Shown here: one piece after another, positions 25,572 through 34,969 of the stretch
Position numbering within the stretch: position 1 is the first letter of the stretch
How the letters are laid out: every line of letters starts with the position of its first letter
Assembly (NCBI GenBank): GCA_900316585.1
Contig: ONDM01000002.1
Coordinates: 186,001 to 250,000, forward strand
DNA length: 64,000 nucleotides
Direction: 5' to 3'
From: an uncultured Prevotellaceae bacterium
GTDB taxonomy: Bacteria; Bacteroidota; Bacteroidia; Bacteroidales; Bacteroidaceae
Made by a program: the position numbers and the translations under genes
Notes under the pieces: generated by a model
What the model was told of the DNA's origin: nothing
Databases searched by the model: none
Seen by the model: only the letters and a program-made list of their open reading frames with translations

Positions 25572-27122
25572 ATGCCTGAAAATATTAAACGAACAACTCG
25601 TAGAAAGAAACCTGATGCTCCAGCACAGGATGAATTAGGCCGTTTACAGCCACAAGCTGTTGATTTTGAGGCGGCAGTACTTGGAGCTATATTAATTGAG
25701 CAAGATGCCTATTCTTTAGTCAGTGAATTGCTTAAACCTGAATCTTTCTATGACGAACGCCATCAGTTGATTTATACTGCTGTTATGTCTTTGAGTCTTC
25801 AGCAACGTCCTGTCGATATTCTTACTGTTACAGAAGAATTACGTTCAATGGGTAAGCTTGAAGAGGCAGGGGGACCTTATTATTTAGCTACCTTGAGTGA
25901 AAATATGGCTAGTTCTGCTCATATAGAGTATCACTCCAAGATAATTGCTCAGAAATATTTTGCCCGTCAGTTGATTTCTTTTGCAGCTCAAGTTCAAAGG
26001 AGCGCTTTTGATGAAACTGTTGATGTGGATGATTTGATGCAGGAAACAGAGGGTAAGCTTTTTGAAATATCCCAGAGGAATTTGAAGAAGGACTATCAGC
26101 AGATGAATTCCGTGTTAGGTGAAGCTTACGAAATGTTGAAAAAAGCAGCAGCTCGTTCTGATGGTATGAGTGGACTAGCTTCTGGTTATCATGGTCTTGA
26201 TTCTATTACAGCTGGTTGGCAAAACTCTGATTTGGTTATTATTGCAGCTCGTCCTGCAATGGGTAAAACTGCCTTTGTCCTTTCCATGGCAAAAAACATG
26301 GCTATAGATATGCGAATACCTGTTGCAGTGTTTTCTCTTGAAATGAGTAACGTTCAATTGATGAACCGCTTGATTTCCAATGTTTGTGAGATAGATTCTA
26401 AGAAAATTAAGAGTGGTCAGTTGGAACCTTATGAATGGCAGCAGCTTGATACTCGAATGAATCGTATGATGGATGCACCATTGTATTTAGATGACACACC
26501 TTCTCTCTCAGTTTTTGAGCTAAGGACAAAGGCTCGTCGACTGGTGCGTGAGCATGATGTAAAGATTATCATTATTGACTATTTACAGTTGATGAATGCT
26601 AGTGGAATGGGATTTGGCAATCGTCAGGAAGAGGTTTCAACAATTTCTCGTTCATTGAAGGGCTTAGCCAAGGAGTTAAATATTCCTATTATAGCATTAA
26701 GTCAGTTGAACCGTGACACTGAAAAGCGTGAAGGTGCAGAAGGTAAAAGACCACAGTTGAGCGATTTGCGTGAGTCTGGAGCTATTGAACAGGATGCTGA
26801 TATGGTTTGTTTTATTCATCGTCCAGAGTATTACAAGATTTATCAGGATGAGCGAGGAAACGACTTGCATGGTATGGCTCAGATTATTATAGCAAAACAT
26901 CGTAATGGAGCAATTGGTGATGTACTTCTTCGTTTTAAGGCTGAGTACACTCGTTTTATGAATCCAGAGGAAGATAATGGTACTCCTATTGGTCATGAAC
27001 CCCGTCCATCTCGTATGAATAGAGGTGGACATGCAGGTGGAAGTATACCGGTTCCTCCACAGGACATACCGCCCATGGATAACCCTTTTGGTAATGGAGA
27101 TCCCATAGATGTTCCATTTTAG
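25572..27122 (+). CDS. dnaB: Replicative DNA helicase DnaB
   Basis: The 516-residue hexameric helicase that unwinds DNA at the replication fork. The N-terminal domain begins near residue 25 (QPQAVDFEAAVLGAILIEQDAY). The RecA-like domain has Walker A ARPAMGKT (226-233), Walker B IIIIDYLQLM (near 334), SQLNRDTEKR and SDLRESGAIEQDADMVCFIHR with the arginine finger region. The C-terminal 60 residues are a Pro/Gly-rich tail ending GNGDPIDVPF, seen in Bacteroidetes DnaB. The start at 25572 is fixed by a -7 box at 25546-25553. No intein interrupts it. Confidence 0.97.
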   Translation: MPENIKRTTRRKKPDAPAQDELGRLQPQAVDFEAAVLGAILIEQDAYSLVSELLKPESFYDERHQLIYTAVMSLSLQQRPVDILTVTEELRSMGKLEEAGGPYYLATLSENMASSAHIEYHSKIIAQKYFARQLISFAAQVQRSAFDETVDVDDLMQETEGKLFEISQRNLKKDYQQMNSVLGEAYEMLKKAAARSDGMSGLASGYHGLDSITAGWQNSDLVIIAARPAMGKTAFVLSMAKNMAIDMRIPVAVFSLEMSNVQLMNRLISNVCEIDSKKIKSGQLEPYEWQQLDTRMNRMMDAPLYLDDTPSLSVFELRTKARRLVREHDVKIIIIDYLQLMNASGMGFGNRQEEVSTISRSLKGLAKELNIPIIALSQLNRDTEKREGAEGKRPQLSDLRESGAIEQDADMVCFIHRPEYYKIYQDERGNDLHGMAQIIIAKHRNGAIGDVLLRFKAEYTRFMNPEEDNGTPIGHEPRPSRMNRGGHAGGSIPVPPQDIPPMDNPFGNGDPIDVPF

Positions 27123-27209
27123 TGAAAAATAGCTTTCAGCATACCTGTTATTTTGAAAAAAATATATAATTTTGCAGGAATTTTTGAATGAAAGTAAAAA
27201 ACTGTCCTT

Positions 27210-29717
27210 ATGAAAATATCTTATAAATGGCTTAAAGAGTATGTTGATTTCAATTTGTCGGCTGATGAAGTTGCCGCAGCTTTGACATCAATAGGTCTCG
27301 AAGTGGATGGAGTAGAAGAAGTTCAATCTATTAAAGGTGGTCTTGAAGGTATTGTGATAGGTGAGGTGCTTACATGTGAACCTCATCCAAATTCAGATCA
27401 TATGCATGTGACCACTGTTAATTTGGGTACTAGGGAACCTGTGCAAATAGTATGTGGTGCACCCAATGTTGCTTCAGGTCAAAAGGTTGTTGTTGCAACT
27501 TTAGGTACGAAACTTTATGATGGTGATCAGTGTTTTACTATCAAGAAATCCAAACTGCGTGGCATTGAGTCCTGTGGAATGATTTGCGCAGAGGATGAAA
27601 TCGGTATAGGTACAGATCATTCAGGTATAATAGTTCTTCCTGAAGATGCAATACCCGGTACTCCTGCTTCTGAGTATTATCATTTGGAAAGTGATTATGT
27701 TATTGAGGTAGACATAACTCCCAATCGTTCTGATGCATGTAGCCACTATGGTGTAGCTCGTGACTTGTATGCATATTTATTGCAGCGTGGCGAGAAAACT
27801 TCACTTCATCGTCCTTCAGATGAATCATTTAAAGTTGACAATCATGATTTGGATATTGATGTTGTGGTGGAAAATGTAGAAGCTTGTCCTCGTTACTGTG
27901 CTGTAACAGTAAAAGGGGTTGAAGTGAAAGAAAGTCCAGAATGGCTTCAGACTAAACTTCGTACCATTGGCCTTCGTCCAATTAACAATATTGTAGATAT
28001 TACAAATTATATAATGATGGCATATGGCCAGCCTCTTCATTGCTTTGATGCGGATATGATAAAAGGTGGTAGGGTTGTTGTAAAGAGCTTGCCTGAAGGA
28101 ACACCTTTTGTGACATTGGATGGTGTGGAGCATAAATTAAGTGATAGGGATTTAGCTATATGTAATATAGAAGAGCCGATGTGTATTGCCGGCGTATTTG
28201 GAGGAAAGGGTAGTGGAACGTATGAGACAACAAAGGATGTCCTATTTGAGTCGGCTTATTTCAACCCGACTTGGATAAGAAAGAGTGCTCGTCGCCATGG
28301 CTTAAGTACTGATGCTAGTTTTCGCTTTGAACGTGGAATAGATCCTCATGGACAAATTTATGCCTTGAAGCAAGCTGCATTGTTGGCAAAAGAATTAGGT
28401 GGAGGCACTATTTCCATGGAAATTAAGGATGTGAATTCTGCTCCTATTTCTGATTTCAATGTAAAACTTGAATACAATTATGTAGACAATTTGATAGGTA
28501 AACATCTGCCTGCTGAGACAATTAAGAGTATTGTGACTTCGTTAGAAATGCGAATTATTTCTGAGACTGCTGAAGGTCTGAACCTTTTAGTTCCTGCCTA
28601 TCGTGTAGATGTGCAACGTCCATGTGATGTAGTTGAAGATATCCTTCGTATTTATGGGTATAATAATGTAGACATACCTAAGGTTCTGAAGGCGAATATT
28701 ACTGTTAAGTCAGATGTAGACAAGAGTAATAAATTGGAAAACCTCGTAGCAGAGCAATTAGTTGGTGCCGGTTTCAATGAAATCTTAAATAATTCATTGA
28801 CTAAAGCTGCTTATTATGATGATTTGGCTTCATACCCATCTTCAAACTTGGTTAGATTGATGAATCCGTTGTCTACAGATCTTAATGTGCTACGTCAGAC
28901 ATTATTATTCGGTGGTTTGGAATCTATCTCTCATAACTCTAATCGTAAGAATGCTGATGTTCGTTTCTTTGAATATGGTAATTGCTATCATTATGACAAA
29001 TCTAGGAAATGTCCAGATATAATTCCAGGGGTTTCAAAGAGTACAGAACCTGAGGTTATTAAGCATGTCTTGGATGCTTATTCTGAAGAATTGCATTTAG
29101 GATTATGGATTACAGGAAAGCGTGTTAAGGGTAGTTGGGCTCATGCTGATGAAGATTCAAGCATTTTTGAGCTCAAATCACATTTATTGAATATTTTTGC
29201 TCGTTTAGGATTGAACTTGGGTACAACAGTTATTGTTGATTCCTGCAATGATTTGTTTTCCAAGGCAGTTGAGATTCAGACTCGCGGTGGTAAGATATTG
29301 GCAATTTATGGTGTAATCAGTAAGAAAATCGCTAAAAAATTAGACATTGACAATGATGTTTATTTTGGAGATATTTATTGGAAGAACGTCATGAAAGCTA
29401 TAAAGAACAATAAAGTTACTTATAGGGAATTTGCCAAGTATCCTGCAGTTAGTCGTGATCTTGCCTTATTAATTGACAGAAATGTTGAATTTGAATCCAT
29501 TAGGCAAATTGCATATGGTTGCGAAAAGAAGTTCTTGAAAGATGTAAATTTGTTTGATGTTTATGAAGGCAAGAATCTTGAAGTTGGCAAAAAGAGCTAT
29601 GCTGTCAATTTCATTCTTCAGGATGAGAACAAAACGATGAATGATAAGCAAGTAGATGCAATAATGAATAAAATTATTCAAAGTTTGGAAAAACAGTTAG
29701 GTGCAAAATTAAGATAA
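27210..29717 (+). CDS. pheT: Phenylalanine--tRNA ligase beta subunit
   Basis: The 835-residue beta chain of phenylalanyl-tRNA synthetase. Domains in order: N-terminal B1 (MKISYKWLKEYVDFNL); an EMAP-like tRNA-binding domain (about 40-150, HPNSDHMHVTTVNLG and GAPNV); B3/B4 with editing residues (TPNRSDACSHYGVARDL, RPINNIVDITNYIM, CIAGVFGG); B5 (about 410-480); a catalytic-like domain (about 490-700); and a C-terminal ferredoxin-fold anticodon-binding domain (YREFAKYPAVSRDLALLID to the end). Several codons repeat AT-rich synonyms throughout. The alpha-subunit gene pheS is not adjacent, which is common in this phylum. Confidence 0.96.
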   Translation: MKISYKWLKEYVDFNLSADEVAAALTSIGLEVDGVEEVQSIKGGLEGIVIGEVLTCEPHPNSDHMHVTTVNLGTREPVQIVCGAPNVASGQKVVVATLGTKLYDGDQCFTIKKSKLRGIESCGMICAEDEIGIGTDHSGIIVLPEDAIPGTPASEYYHLESDYVIEVDITPNRSDACSHYGVARDLYAYLLQRGEKTSLHRPSDESFKVDNHDLDIDVVVENVEACPRYCAVTVKGVEVKESPEWLQTKLRTIGLRPINNIVDITNYIMMAYGQPLHCFDADMIKGGRVVVKSLPEGTPFVTLDGVEHKLSDRDLAICNIEEPMCIAGVFGGKGSGTYETTKDVLFESAYFNPTWIRKSARRHGLSTDASFRFERGIDPHGQIYALKQAALLAKELGGGTISMEIKDVNSAPISDFNVKLEYNYVDNLIGKHLPAETIKSIVTSLEMRIISETAEGLNLLVPAYRVDVQRPCDVVEDILRIYGYNNVDIPKVLKANITVKSDVDKSNKLENLVAEQLVGAGFNEILNNSLTKAAYYDDLASYPSSNLVRLMNPLSTDLNVLRQTLLFGGLESISHNSNRKNADVRFFEYGNCYHYDKSRKCPDIIPGVSKSTEPEVIKHVLDAYSEELHLGLWITGKRVKGSWAHADEDSSIFELKSHLLNIFARLGLNLGTTVIVDSCNDLFSKAVEIQTRGGKILAIYGVISKKIAKKLDIDNDVYFGDIYWKNVMKAIKNNKVTYREFAKYPAVSRDLALLIDRNVEFESIRQIAYGCEKKFLKDVNLFDVYEGKNLEVGKKSYAVNFILQDENKTMNDKQVDAIMNKIIQSLEKQLGAKLR

Positions 29718-29748
29718 TAAGCAGATAATAATATAAAAGTTTTAACCA

Positions 29749-30489
29749 ATGGGAAGAGCATTTGAATATCGTAAAGCGACTAAATTGAAGAGATGGGGAC
29801 ATATGGCGAAGACCTTTACCCGTTTAGGTAAGCAGATTGCTATTGCAGTACAGTCAGGTGGTCCAGAACCAGAGAATAACCCTGCATTACGTTCTATCAT
29901 TGCAACCTGTAAGCGTGAGAACATGCCGAAGGATAATATTGAGCGTGCTATCAAAAATGCAATGGGTAAGGATAAGAGTGCATATAAGTCTATGACTTAT
30001 GAAGGATATGGCCCTCATGGAATAGCCATATTTGTTGACACTTTGACTGACAACACAACTCGTACTGTAGCTGATGTACGTTCTGTTTTCAACAAATTTA
30101 GTGGTACTTTGGGAACTACAGGTTCTTTAGCTTTTTTGTTCGATCATAAGTGTGTTTTTACTTTCAAGAAGAAAGCTGACACAGATATGGATGAACTTAT
30201 TCTAGAACTTATTGACTTCAATGTGGATGATGAGTTTGATGAGGATGAGGAAGAAGGTACAGTTACAGTATATGGTGATCCAAAAAGTTATGCTCAGATA
30301 CAGAAATATTTGGAGGAGCAGGGTTTTGAGGATATTGGTGGTGACTTTACATATATTCCTAACGACTTGAAGGATGTTACCCCTGAACAGCGTGAAACTA
30401 TAGACAAGATGGTAGAGCGTCTGGAAGATTTTGATGATGTGCAGACTGTCTATACTAATATGAAGCCTGCAGAAAATACTGAGGAATAA
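29749..30489 (+). CDS. YebC/PmpR-family protein
   Basis: A 246-residue protein of the YebC family. Members were first described as transcriptional regulators, and some are now linked to translation of proline-rich stretches. The start MGRAFEYRKATKLKRWGHMAKTF is the Bacteroidetes form of the usual MAGHSKWANIK; the middle has YEGYGPHGIAIFVDTLTDN-TRT and the end KMVERLEDFDDVQTVYTNM, all family hallmarks. It lies 31 bp after pheT and shares one base with the next gene (TAATGG), so pheT, yebC and the TSCPD gene probably form one unit. Confidence 0.92.
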   Translation: MGRAFEYRKATKLKRWGHMAKTFTRLGKQIAIAVQSGGPEPENNPALRSIIATCKRENMPKDNIERAIKNAMGKDKSAYKSMTYEGYGPHGIAIFVDTLTDNTTRTVADVRSVFNKFSGTLGTTGSLAFLFDHKCVFTFKKKADTDMDELILELIDFNVDDEFDEDEEEGTVTVYGDPKSYAQIQKYLEEQGFEDIGGDFTYIPNDLKDVTPEQRETIDKMVERLEDFDDVQTVYTNMKPAENTEE

Positions 30490-30746
30490 TGGAGTATATA
30501 TATAATACAACAGGAACTTGTTCTAAACAGATTCAGCTTAATGTAGAAGAGGGTGTGATTAAAGATGTTCAGTTTTTGGGCGGATGTAATGGTAATCTTC
30601 AAGGAATAAGCAAGTTGGTAAAAGGGCAGAAAGTGAAGGATATTATTGATAAACTTCAAGGTATAAAATGTGGGATGAAGGATACAAGTTGTCCAGACCA
30701 ATTGTCCAAAGCATTAAGTGCAATAATAGAAAAGGAATCAATCTAA
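30489..30746 (+). CDS. TSCPD-domain protein
   Basis: An 85-residue protein matching the small TSCPD family (TIGR03905 type). The name motif T-S-C-P-D is present (KDTSCPDQLSKAL, about residues 66-78), and further cysteines lie at TGTCSKQ, GGCNGN and KCGMK. Longer relatives of this domain occur at the end of ribonucleotide reductases, where cysteines bind metal; the stand-alone form has no known function. Its ATG overlaps the yebC stop by one base. Its stop codon lies inside the left arm of the terminator palindrome at 30741-30788. Confidence 0.85.
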   Translation: MEYIYNTTGTCSKQIQLNVEEGVIKDVQFLGGCNGNLQGISKLVKGQKVKDIIDKLQGIKCGMKDTSCPDQLSKALSAIIEKESI

Positions 30747-30788
30747 ATAAAAAATCCGGTAATTGTTTACCGGATTTTTTATTTAGAT
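30741..30788. terminator. Bidirectional terminator, 22-bp perfect palindrome
   Basis: Left arm 30741-30762 and right arm 30767-30788 are perfect inverted complements around a TTGT loop. The GC core CCGGTAA/TTACCGG is flanked by six A and six T, so it works in both directions for the convergent TSCPD and lipoprotein genes. The TSCPD stop codon (30744-30746) is in the left arm. Confidence 0.95.
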
Positions 30789-30790
30789 TG

Positions 30791-31198
30791 TTATTGTTTA
30801 ATTCCATATAGTCCGTTTTCCATTGGTTCAAATGTACAATCCAATAATGTCTTTCCAGAAGACCCAGAAATGTAAATAAATCTAATATTAGATTTATGTT
30901 CAATCATTGTTTTTGAATCAACAGAATTTCTTACATCAGATAGAAGAGCTTCTTTTAATTCTTTCTGTTTTGCCAGGAACTCTTCTTCTTTATCTGTTTC
31001 GCCTGTAACTCTATTATATCTTATAAGTGTTTTTGTTTCAATATTAAAGACTACACTGTCTAACCAAATGTCATCTCCTATGTTACGTGGACATGTCATT
31101 GTAAATGCTTTTGCTTCTTCAACATATTTTTGCTCCCATTTTTTTTGGCAGGAAACAAAAGCTATGGATAGACAGGCTAGAATCCAGAAATGTCTCAT
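30791..31198 (-). CDS. Small lipoprotein of unknown function, coupled to a porin
   Basis: A 135-residue exported lipoprotein: MRHFWILACLSIAFVSC ends in lipobox FVSC. The mature part is charged and helical in the middle (ETDKEEEFLAKQKELKEALLSDVRNSVDS), with strands either side and a repeated C near each end (TMTCPRN, LLDCTFEP) that could form a disulfide. Its ATG overlaps the stop of the porin gene by one base (TAATG), so the pair is translationally coupled and the lipoprotein may work with the porin at the outer membrane. I do not recognise the family. Confidence 0.75.
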   Translation of the reverse strand: MRHFWILACLSIAFVSCQKKWEQKYVEEAKAFTMTCPRNIGDDIWLDSVVFNIETKTLIRYNRVTGETDKEEEFLAKQKELKEALLSDVRNSVDSKTMIEHKSNIRFIYISGSSGKTLLDCTFEPMENGLYGIKQ

Positions 31199-32262
31199 TA
31201 CCAACGGATGTATGCTTCAGCCCAAAGCTGGTTGTACTTAGTGTCAATGGCAGTTTTGTCATTAACATAATTATACTGCAATTGTAGCATCAAGTTTTTG
31301 TGTGGACGAATGTTACAAGAAACACTATAAATAGCGCTTTTGTTATCATCTATCTTACCGTTACGATATTGATCGTATTTCAAATAAACTTTAATCAGTT
31401 TAGAAACTGGTGCACCGACTGTTGCATAGAATGCATCAGCCTTATCATATCCTATACCACCAACAGTTTTGCCATCATACACTTTTCCTTGTGAATGTCC
31501 CCATTCTGCACGAACTGTCCAGTCGCTTTCGTATTTTAAACCAAAAACATAACGATTTCGGTCTACTTGATAGCCTTGAGCTCCATAAGTTCCCGTCCAT
31601 CCAAATGCACCGATATAGAGGTCCTTGATTGGTTGTACCTGAATTGTACCAATAAAGTCCTTTTGCTTGTTATTATCTGCATGATTGATGCCATTACCAT
31701 TGTACATGCCTAACTGGTAGTGAATGTAACGGTGCCCATCATTCCGATCGGGAATCAAATCACCTTGGAACCAAATGCCTTGGTCACGTCCTCCAGTTGT
31801 AGCCTCTCCACAACGGTCACCCATACCTGCAAGTTTCTTGACAAGTTGTGAGTAATCACCAACACCTACATCCCATGGATTATATGGGTTCTCGAAAGTA
31901 AATGCACGCTTGAATTGCCCGACACGAATTGTGAATTCTTTGTACTTTGCCCATTCTATATAGAAGTCCTTGATATGTGGGCCTTTACTTGCCCCAGGGT
32001 CACCATTAACCTCTACCTGTAAACGGTATTTGAAATCTTTCAAAACTGAACCATCTACGTATACACGAACCAAACGGGCATTAAAACCATCGCCATTTGT
32101 GGTAGTATTGCTATTATCTTGATATGAATATTTACCAATGATATAGCCTCCAAACTTAGGGGTAGAAACAATGTCACTGACTTTTTTCTCCTGTGCGGAT
32201 GCAGGTAAAATGCTCCCTAAGGCAAATAAACTGAAAAGAAAAGACTTGAAAAGTAAATTCAT
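31198..32262 (-). CDS. OprO/OprP-like outer-membrane porin
   Basis: A 354-residue outer-membrane beta barrel of the phosphate-selective porin type. Signal peptide MNLLFKSFLFSLFALGSILPASAQ; then GGYIIGKYSYQ, RVYVDGSVLKDFKYRLQVEVNG, IKDFYIEWAKYKEFTIRVGQFKRAFTFENP and later YQLGMYNGNGIN, the characteristic strands of OprO/P. It ends in an aromatic residue (EAYIRW), the C-terminal signature for insertion by BamA. Whether the substrate is phosphate or polyphosphate cannot be told. It is transcribed from a well-formed promoter (32352-32321) and followed by a coupled lipoprotein gene. Confidence 0.88.
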   Translation of the reverse strand: MNLLFKSFLFSLFALGSILPASAQEKKVSDIVSTPKFGGYIIGKYSYQDNSNTTTNGDGFNARLVRVYVDGSVLKDFKYRLQVEVNGDPGASKGPHIKDFYIEWAKYKEFTIRVGQFKRAFTFENPYNPWDVGVGDYSQLVKKLAGMGDRCGEATTGGRDQGIWFQGDLIPDRNDGHRYIHYQLGMYNGNGINHADNNKQKDFIGTIQVQPIKDLYIGAFGWTGTYGAQGYQVDRNRYVFGLKYESDWTVRAEWGHSQGKVYDGKTVGGIGYDKADAFYATVGAPVSKLIKVYLKYDQYRNGKIDDNKSAIYSVSCNIRPHKNLMLQLQYNYVNDKTAIDTKYNQLWAEAYIRW

Positions 32263-32623
32263 AAAAATATGTATTAGTTTAAGATTAATTGGTATATTAT
32301 TTCACCATGTTATAACATTGCAAATATACAATTTTAAAGATGATTAACCAAATTAGAGCTTGTAAAACCCTAAAAAAATGTTAGAATTATTCAATTTTGC
32401 TTTATTGAATGGGATGCTAGATGTAAGATGTAAAAATGATTTCTTATGAAGTAATTGCTTATAATATAGTGATAATTATGTTTTATAGAGCATAAGCCAT
32501 AAGTTTACATAAACTTCGTGGTCTAGCTTTATAAACTTAGGCCCTTAACTTTATAAAGAGTTAATCTGAAGAATATAAAGCTTTAGTTTTTAATATATGA
32601 AAAAGAATAAAATGCTATCTTTC
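32263..32623. other. 361-bp AT-rich intergenic region
   Basis: Upstream of the porin and downstream of the MBL hydrolase gene, both on the minus strand. Besides the porin promoter (32321-32352) it has a short palindrome AAGTTTACATAAACTT (near 32501) and two copies of CTTTATAAA about 26 bp apart (near 32527 and 32550) in an otherwise featureless AT-rich stretch. I see no open frame with a plausible start, no tRNA-like fold and no strong terminator. Confidence 0.5.
32321..32352 (-). promoter_or_regulatory. Promoter of the porin-lipoprotein operon
   Basis: On the minus strand TTTG (32352-32349), 20 nt, TATATTTG (32328-32321): a full -33/-7 match. The box ends 58 nt before the porin ATG at 32262, leaving a leader of about 55 nt. 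Confidence 0.8.
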
Positions 32624-33271
32624 TTATGTTAAATACGGATTGAAACGTATTTCTGTTCCAATATTGGTTGCAGGTCCGTGCCCAGGGTAAACAATGGTAT
32701 TCTCTGGTAAGGTAGTAATCTTAGTCTTTAGATTCTCTATTAATTCTCTTTGATTTCCACCAGGAAAATCAGTCCTGCCTATACTACAATAAAAAAGAGA
32801 ATCCCCACTAAATAGTACTTTTTCTATCTCACAATAGAAACAAATTCCACCTGGTGTGTGACCTGGTGTTGCAATTACTTTCAGTTCATGAGTCCCAAAC
32901 TTGACAATATCATTCTCTGTCAAGGCTTTACCCATTGGTGCATAAAAAGGGTATTTCCATTTGTGACCGATTAATTGCTCAATTTGACCAGGTACGTCAT
33001 TGTAGATATCTTTATCTCTATCACTTGCCTCTGTCAACAAACCATAGGTAGAGTAGATGAAATCATTTCCCCAAACATGGTCAAAATGAAGGTGAGTGTT
33101 GAGAAGATGAATAGGTTTTAATTTATTTATCTCAATATATTTCTTTACAGATTCCTTTTCATTGTCATAAAGAGCCCCACAGTCTATGATGACACATTCG
33201 TTGCTTTCATCACTGACAATGTAGCAATTCTCCTGAATAGGATTAACCTCTATAGAATGGATGTTCAGCAT
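32624..33271 (-). CDS. MBL-fold metallohydrolase, glyoxalase II-like
   Basis: A 215-residue binuclear metal hydrolase. Metal ligands are visible: T-H60-L-H62-F-D64-H65, the ATPGHTPGG histidine, SGDSLF (bridging Asp) and the final YPGHGP histidine. The compact length and SIGRTDFPGG segment match the YcbL-like branch of the glyoxalase II superfamily, whose true substrates are mostly unknown. It is the third gene of a minus-strand set after a LacI-type regulator and rsmG, 8 bp downstream of rsmG. Exact thioester substrate is not determinable. Confidence 0.9.
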   Translation of the reverse strand: MLNIHSIEVNPIQENCYIVSDESNECVIIDCGALYDNEKESVKKYIEINKLKPIHLLNTHLHFDHVWGNDFIYSTYGLLTEASDRDKDIYNDVPGQIEQLIGHKWKYPFYAPMGKALTENDIVKFGTHELKVIATPGHTPGGICFYCEIEKVLFSGDSLFYCSIGRTDFPGGNQRELIENLKTKITTLPENTIVYPGHGPATNIGTEIRFNPYLT

Positions 33272-33279
33272 GGCGAAAT

Positions 33280-33903
33280 TTATACAATAGGAACATATAC
33301 AACCTTTTTGGTCGCAAAATAGTCTTCTGTGAAATAGTCACTAAGTTCTGTAACTTCTATGACTCCTTTAACTGTGCTCATTTCACGTTCCAATTCACCG
33401 CCCTTTAAACAAATAAGGCCATTAGGAAGTGCATTTCTTTGTTCTTTAGCAATGTTCTTACGGCTGATTTTGAGTAAATCAGCAAGTGGCATTACAGCTC
33501 TGCTTACAACGAAGTCGAACTTTGTTTTTTCTTCTTCAGCCCTACCATGCCTGAAAGTGACATTCTTCAGGCCAATGGCATTTGCGATTTCTTGAGCCAC
33601 GCGGACTTTTTTCCCAATACTATCGATTAAGTGAAAATGAGAATCAGGGAAAAAAATGGCCAAAGGAATACCTGGGAATCCTCCTCCTGTACCTAAATCC
33701 ATAATTCTAGATCCAGGTTTGAAATTGAGGACTTCTGAAATTCCTAAAGAATGTAGGACATGATGTTCATATAGATTTTGGATGTCTTTGCGGGAAATAA
33801 CATTGATTTTACTGTTCCAGTCTATATATAAATCATAAAGAGCAGCATATTGGTTTTGTTGCTTTTCAGTAAGTTTCGGAAAATATTTTAGAATTATTTC
33901 CAT
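33280..33903 (-). CDS. rsmG: 16S rRNA (guanine527-N7)-methyltransferase RsmG
   Basis: A 207-residue SAM-dependent methyltransferase (GidB) that methylates G527 of 16S rRNA. The SAM loop is DLGTGGGFPGIPLA (near residues 69-82), preceded by INVISRKDIQNLYEHHVLHSL, the RNA-facing family motif, and followed by HLIDSIGKKVRVAQE and SRAVMPLADLL. The ATG at 33903 lies two bases beyond the lacI-type stop codon; an upstream in-frame ATG would add nine residues that lie within that gene. It is co-transcribed with the regulator and the MBL hydrolase. Confidence 0.95.
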   Translation of the reverse strand: MEIILKYFPKLTEKQQNQYAALYDLYIDWNSKINVISRKDIQNLYEHHVLHSLGISEVLNFKPGSRIMDLGTGGGFPGIPLAIFFPDSHFHLIDSIGKKVRVAQEIANAIGLKNVTFRHGRAEEEKTKFDFVVSRAVMPLADLLKISRKNIAKEQRNALPNGLICLKGGELEREMSTVKGVIEVTELSDYFTEDYFATKKVVYVPIV

Positions 33904-33904
33904 G

Positions 33905-34969
33905 TTAATAAGTCCTGCTATAAAAATCAATGTTTTCTGCTGTTAACAGTTCTATTGGTACATAATTCTCTCGCTTGATGTCTTTTTTCAATATCAGATA
34001 GTCAATTAGCATTTTTGTACAATCAAATCCTTGTTTCCAAGGATGTTGAGCTATAAGAAATTCTACAGAACCATTTCTTAAACATTCCTTGTTTCGGTCT
34101 AAATGTTCATAACCCAATAGATGGAATTGCTTTATACCTCTTTTTTCTAGATATTCACCTATACCAAATACTTTTGAATTAAAGCATATACCGACATGCA
34201 TGTTTGGATGTGAATTGAAAAAATCATCCATTAAATCAAATTGCCGGCCAAATTTCTTGTTAGGTAATTCTAACTTATGAATAATGGTTTTAGGATAGTG
34301 CTTGTGTAAATAGCGAATGAAACCAGCCTCACGGTCACGTTGCTGATTGGAGCCTATTAAACCAGCTACCGCCTGACGAAATATTCCGATTTCACTAGTA
34401 GGGTCAGCCATGTGAAGGATTCTAGCTGCGAAATAACCACTTTGAGTAGGATGCTGTGCACAGAAAGCAAGTGGATGAAGCTCTGGAATAGTAGAATCAA
34501 TGAAGATAAATGGTATTTCCTTTTCTTGAAGTTCTTCTGTAAATAAAGATGTCACTTCTTTAGAACAAGGATTGATAATAATACCATCAGGAGAATTTTT
34601 CATCATTTCTTGGGATGATGAAGTGAATGTAGTCAAATCAAAAGGGTCATAATAGAAAATCTCAATTTTAATATTGAAGTCATTATAGACAGATTGTGCT
34701 TTCATCATACCTTGTTCTACTTCACTCCAATATTCACCAGGTTTGTGCTGAGGAAGCAAGCACAAAAATCTATATCGCTTATTTGATGCCAAAGCACTGG
34801 CATACATGTTAGGCTTATAGTCTATTTGTTTTAATACTTCTTCTACTTTTTTCCTTGATTTCTCGGAAACATTTGGTCTGCCGTGAAGAACTCGGTCTAC
34901 AGTACCTACTGAGACCCCAGCTTGTTCTGCTATATCCTTGATTCTGACTCTCCCTTGTATCTCTTCCAT
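33905..34969 (-). CDS. LacI-family transcriptional regulator
   Basis: A 354-residue DNA-binding regulator. The N-terminal helix-turn-helix is RVRIKDIAEQAGVSVGTVDRVLHGRPNVS (residues 7-35), with hinge helix YKPNMYASALAS. A periplasmic-binding-protein-like sugar domain follows (YRFLCLLPQHKPGEYWSEV... to the C-terminus), closest to the type in which sugar or other effector binds in two lobes. The usual hinge 'LA..LA' is present as YASALAS. Its target is unknown. It is the first gene of a set with rsmG and an MBL hydrolase, and lies back to back with the double histidine kinase locus across 361 bp; a -7 box TATATTTG is at 34997-34990. Confidence 0.9.
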   Translation of the reverse strand: MEEIQGRVRIKDIAEQAGVSVGTVDRVLHGRPNVSEKSRKKVEEVLKQIDYKPNMYASALASNKRYRFLCLLPQHKPGEYWSEVEQGMMKAQSVYNDFNIKIEIFYYDPFDLTTFTSSSQEMMKNSPDGIIINPCSKEVTSLFTEELQEKEIPFIFIDSTIPELHPLAFCAQHPTQSGYFAARILHMADPTSEIGIFRQAVAGLIGSNQQRDREAGFIRYLHKHYPKTIIHKLELPNKKFGRQFDLMDDFFNSHPNMHVGICFNSKVFGIGEYLEKRGIKQFHLLGYEHLDRNKECLRNGSVEFLIAQHPWKQGFDCTKMLIDYLILKKDIKRENYVPIELLTAENIDFYSRTY

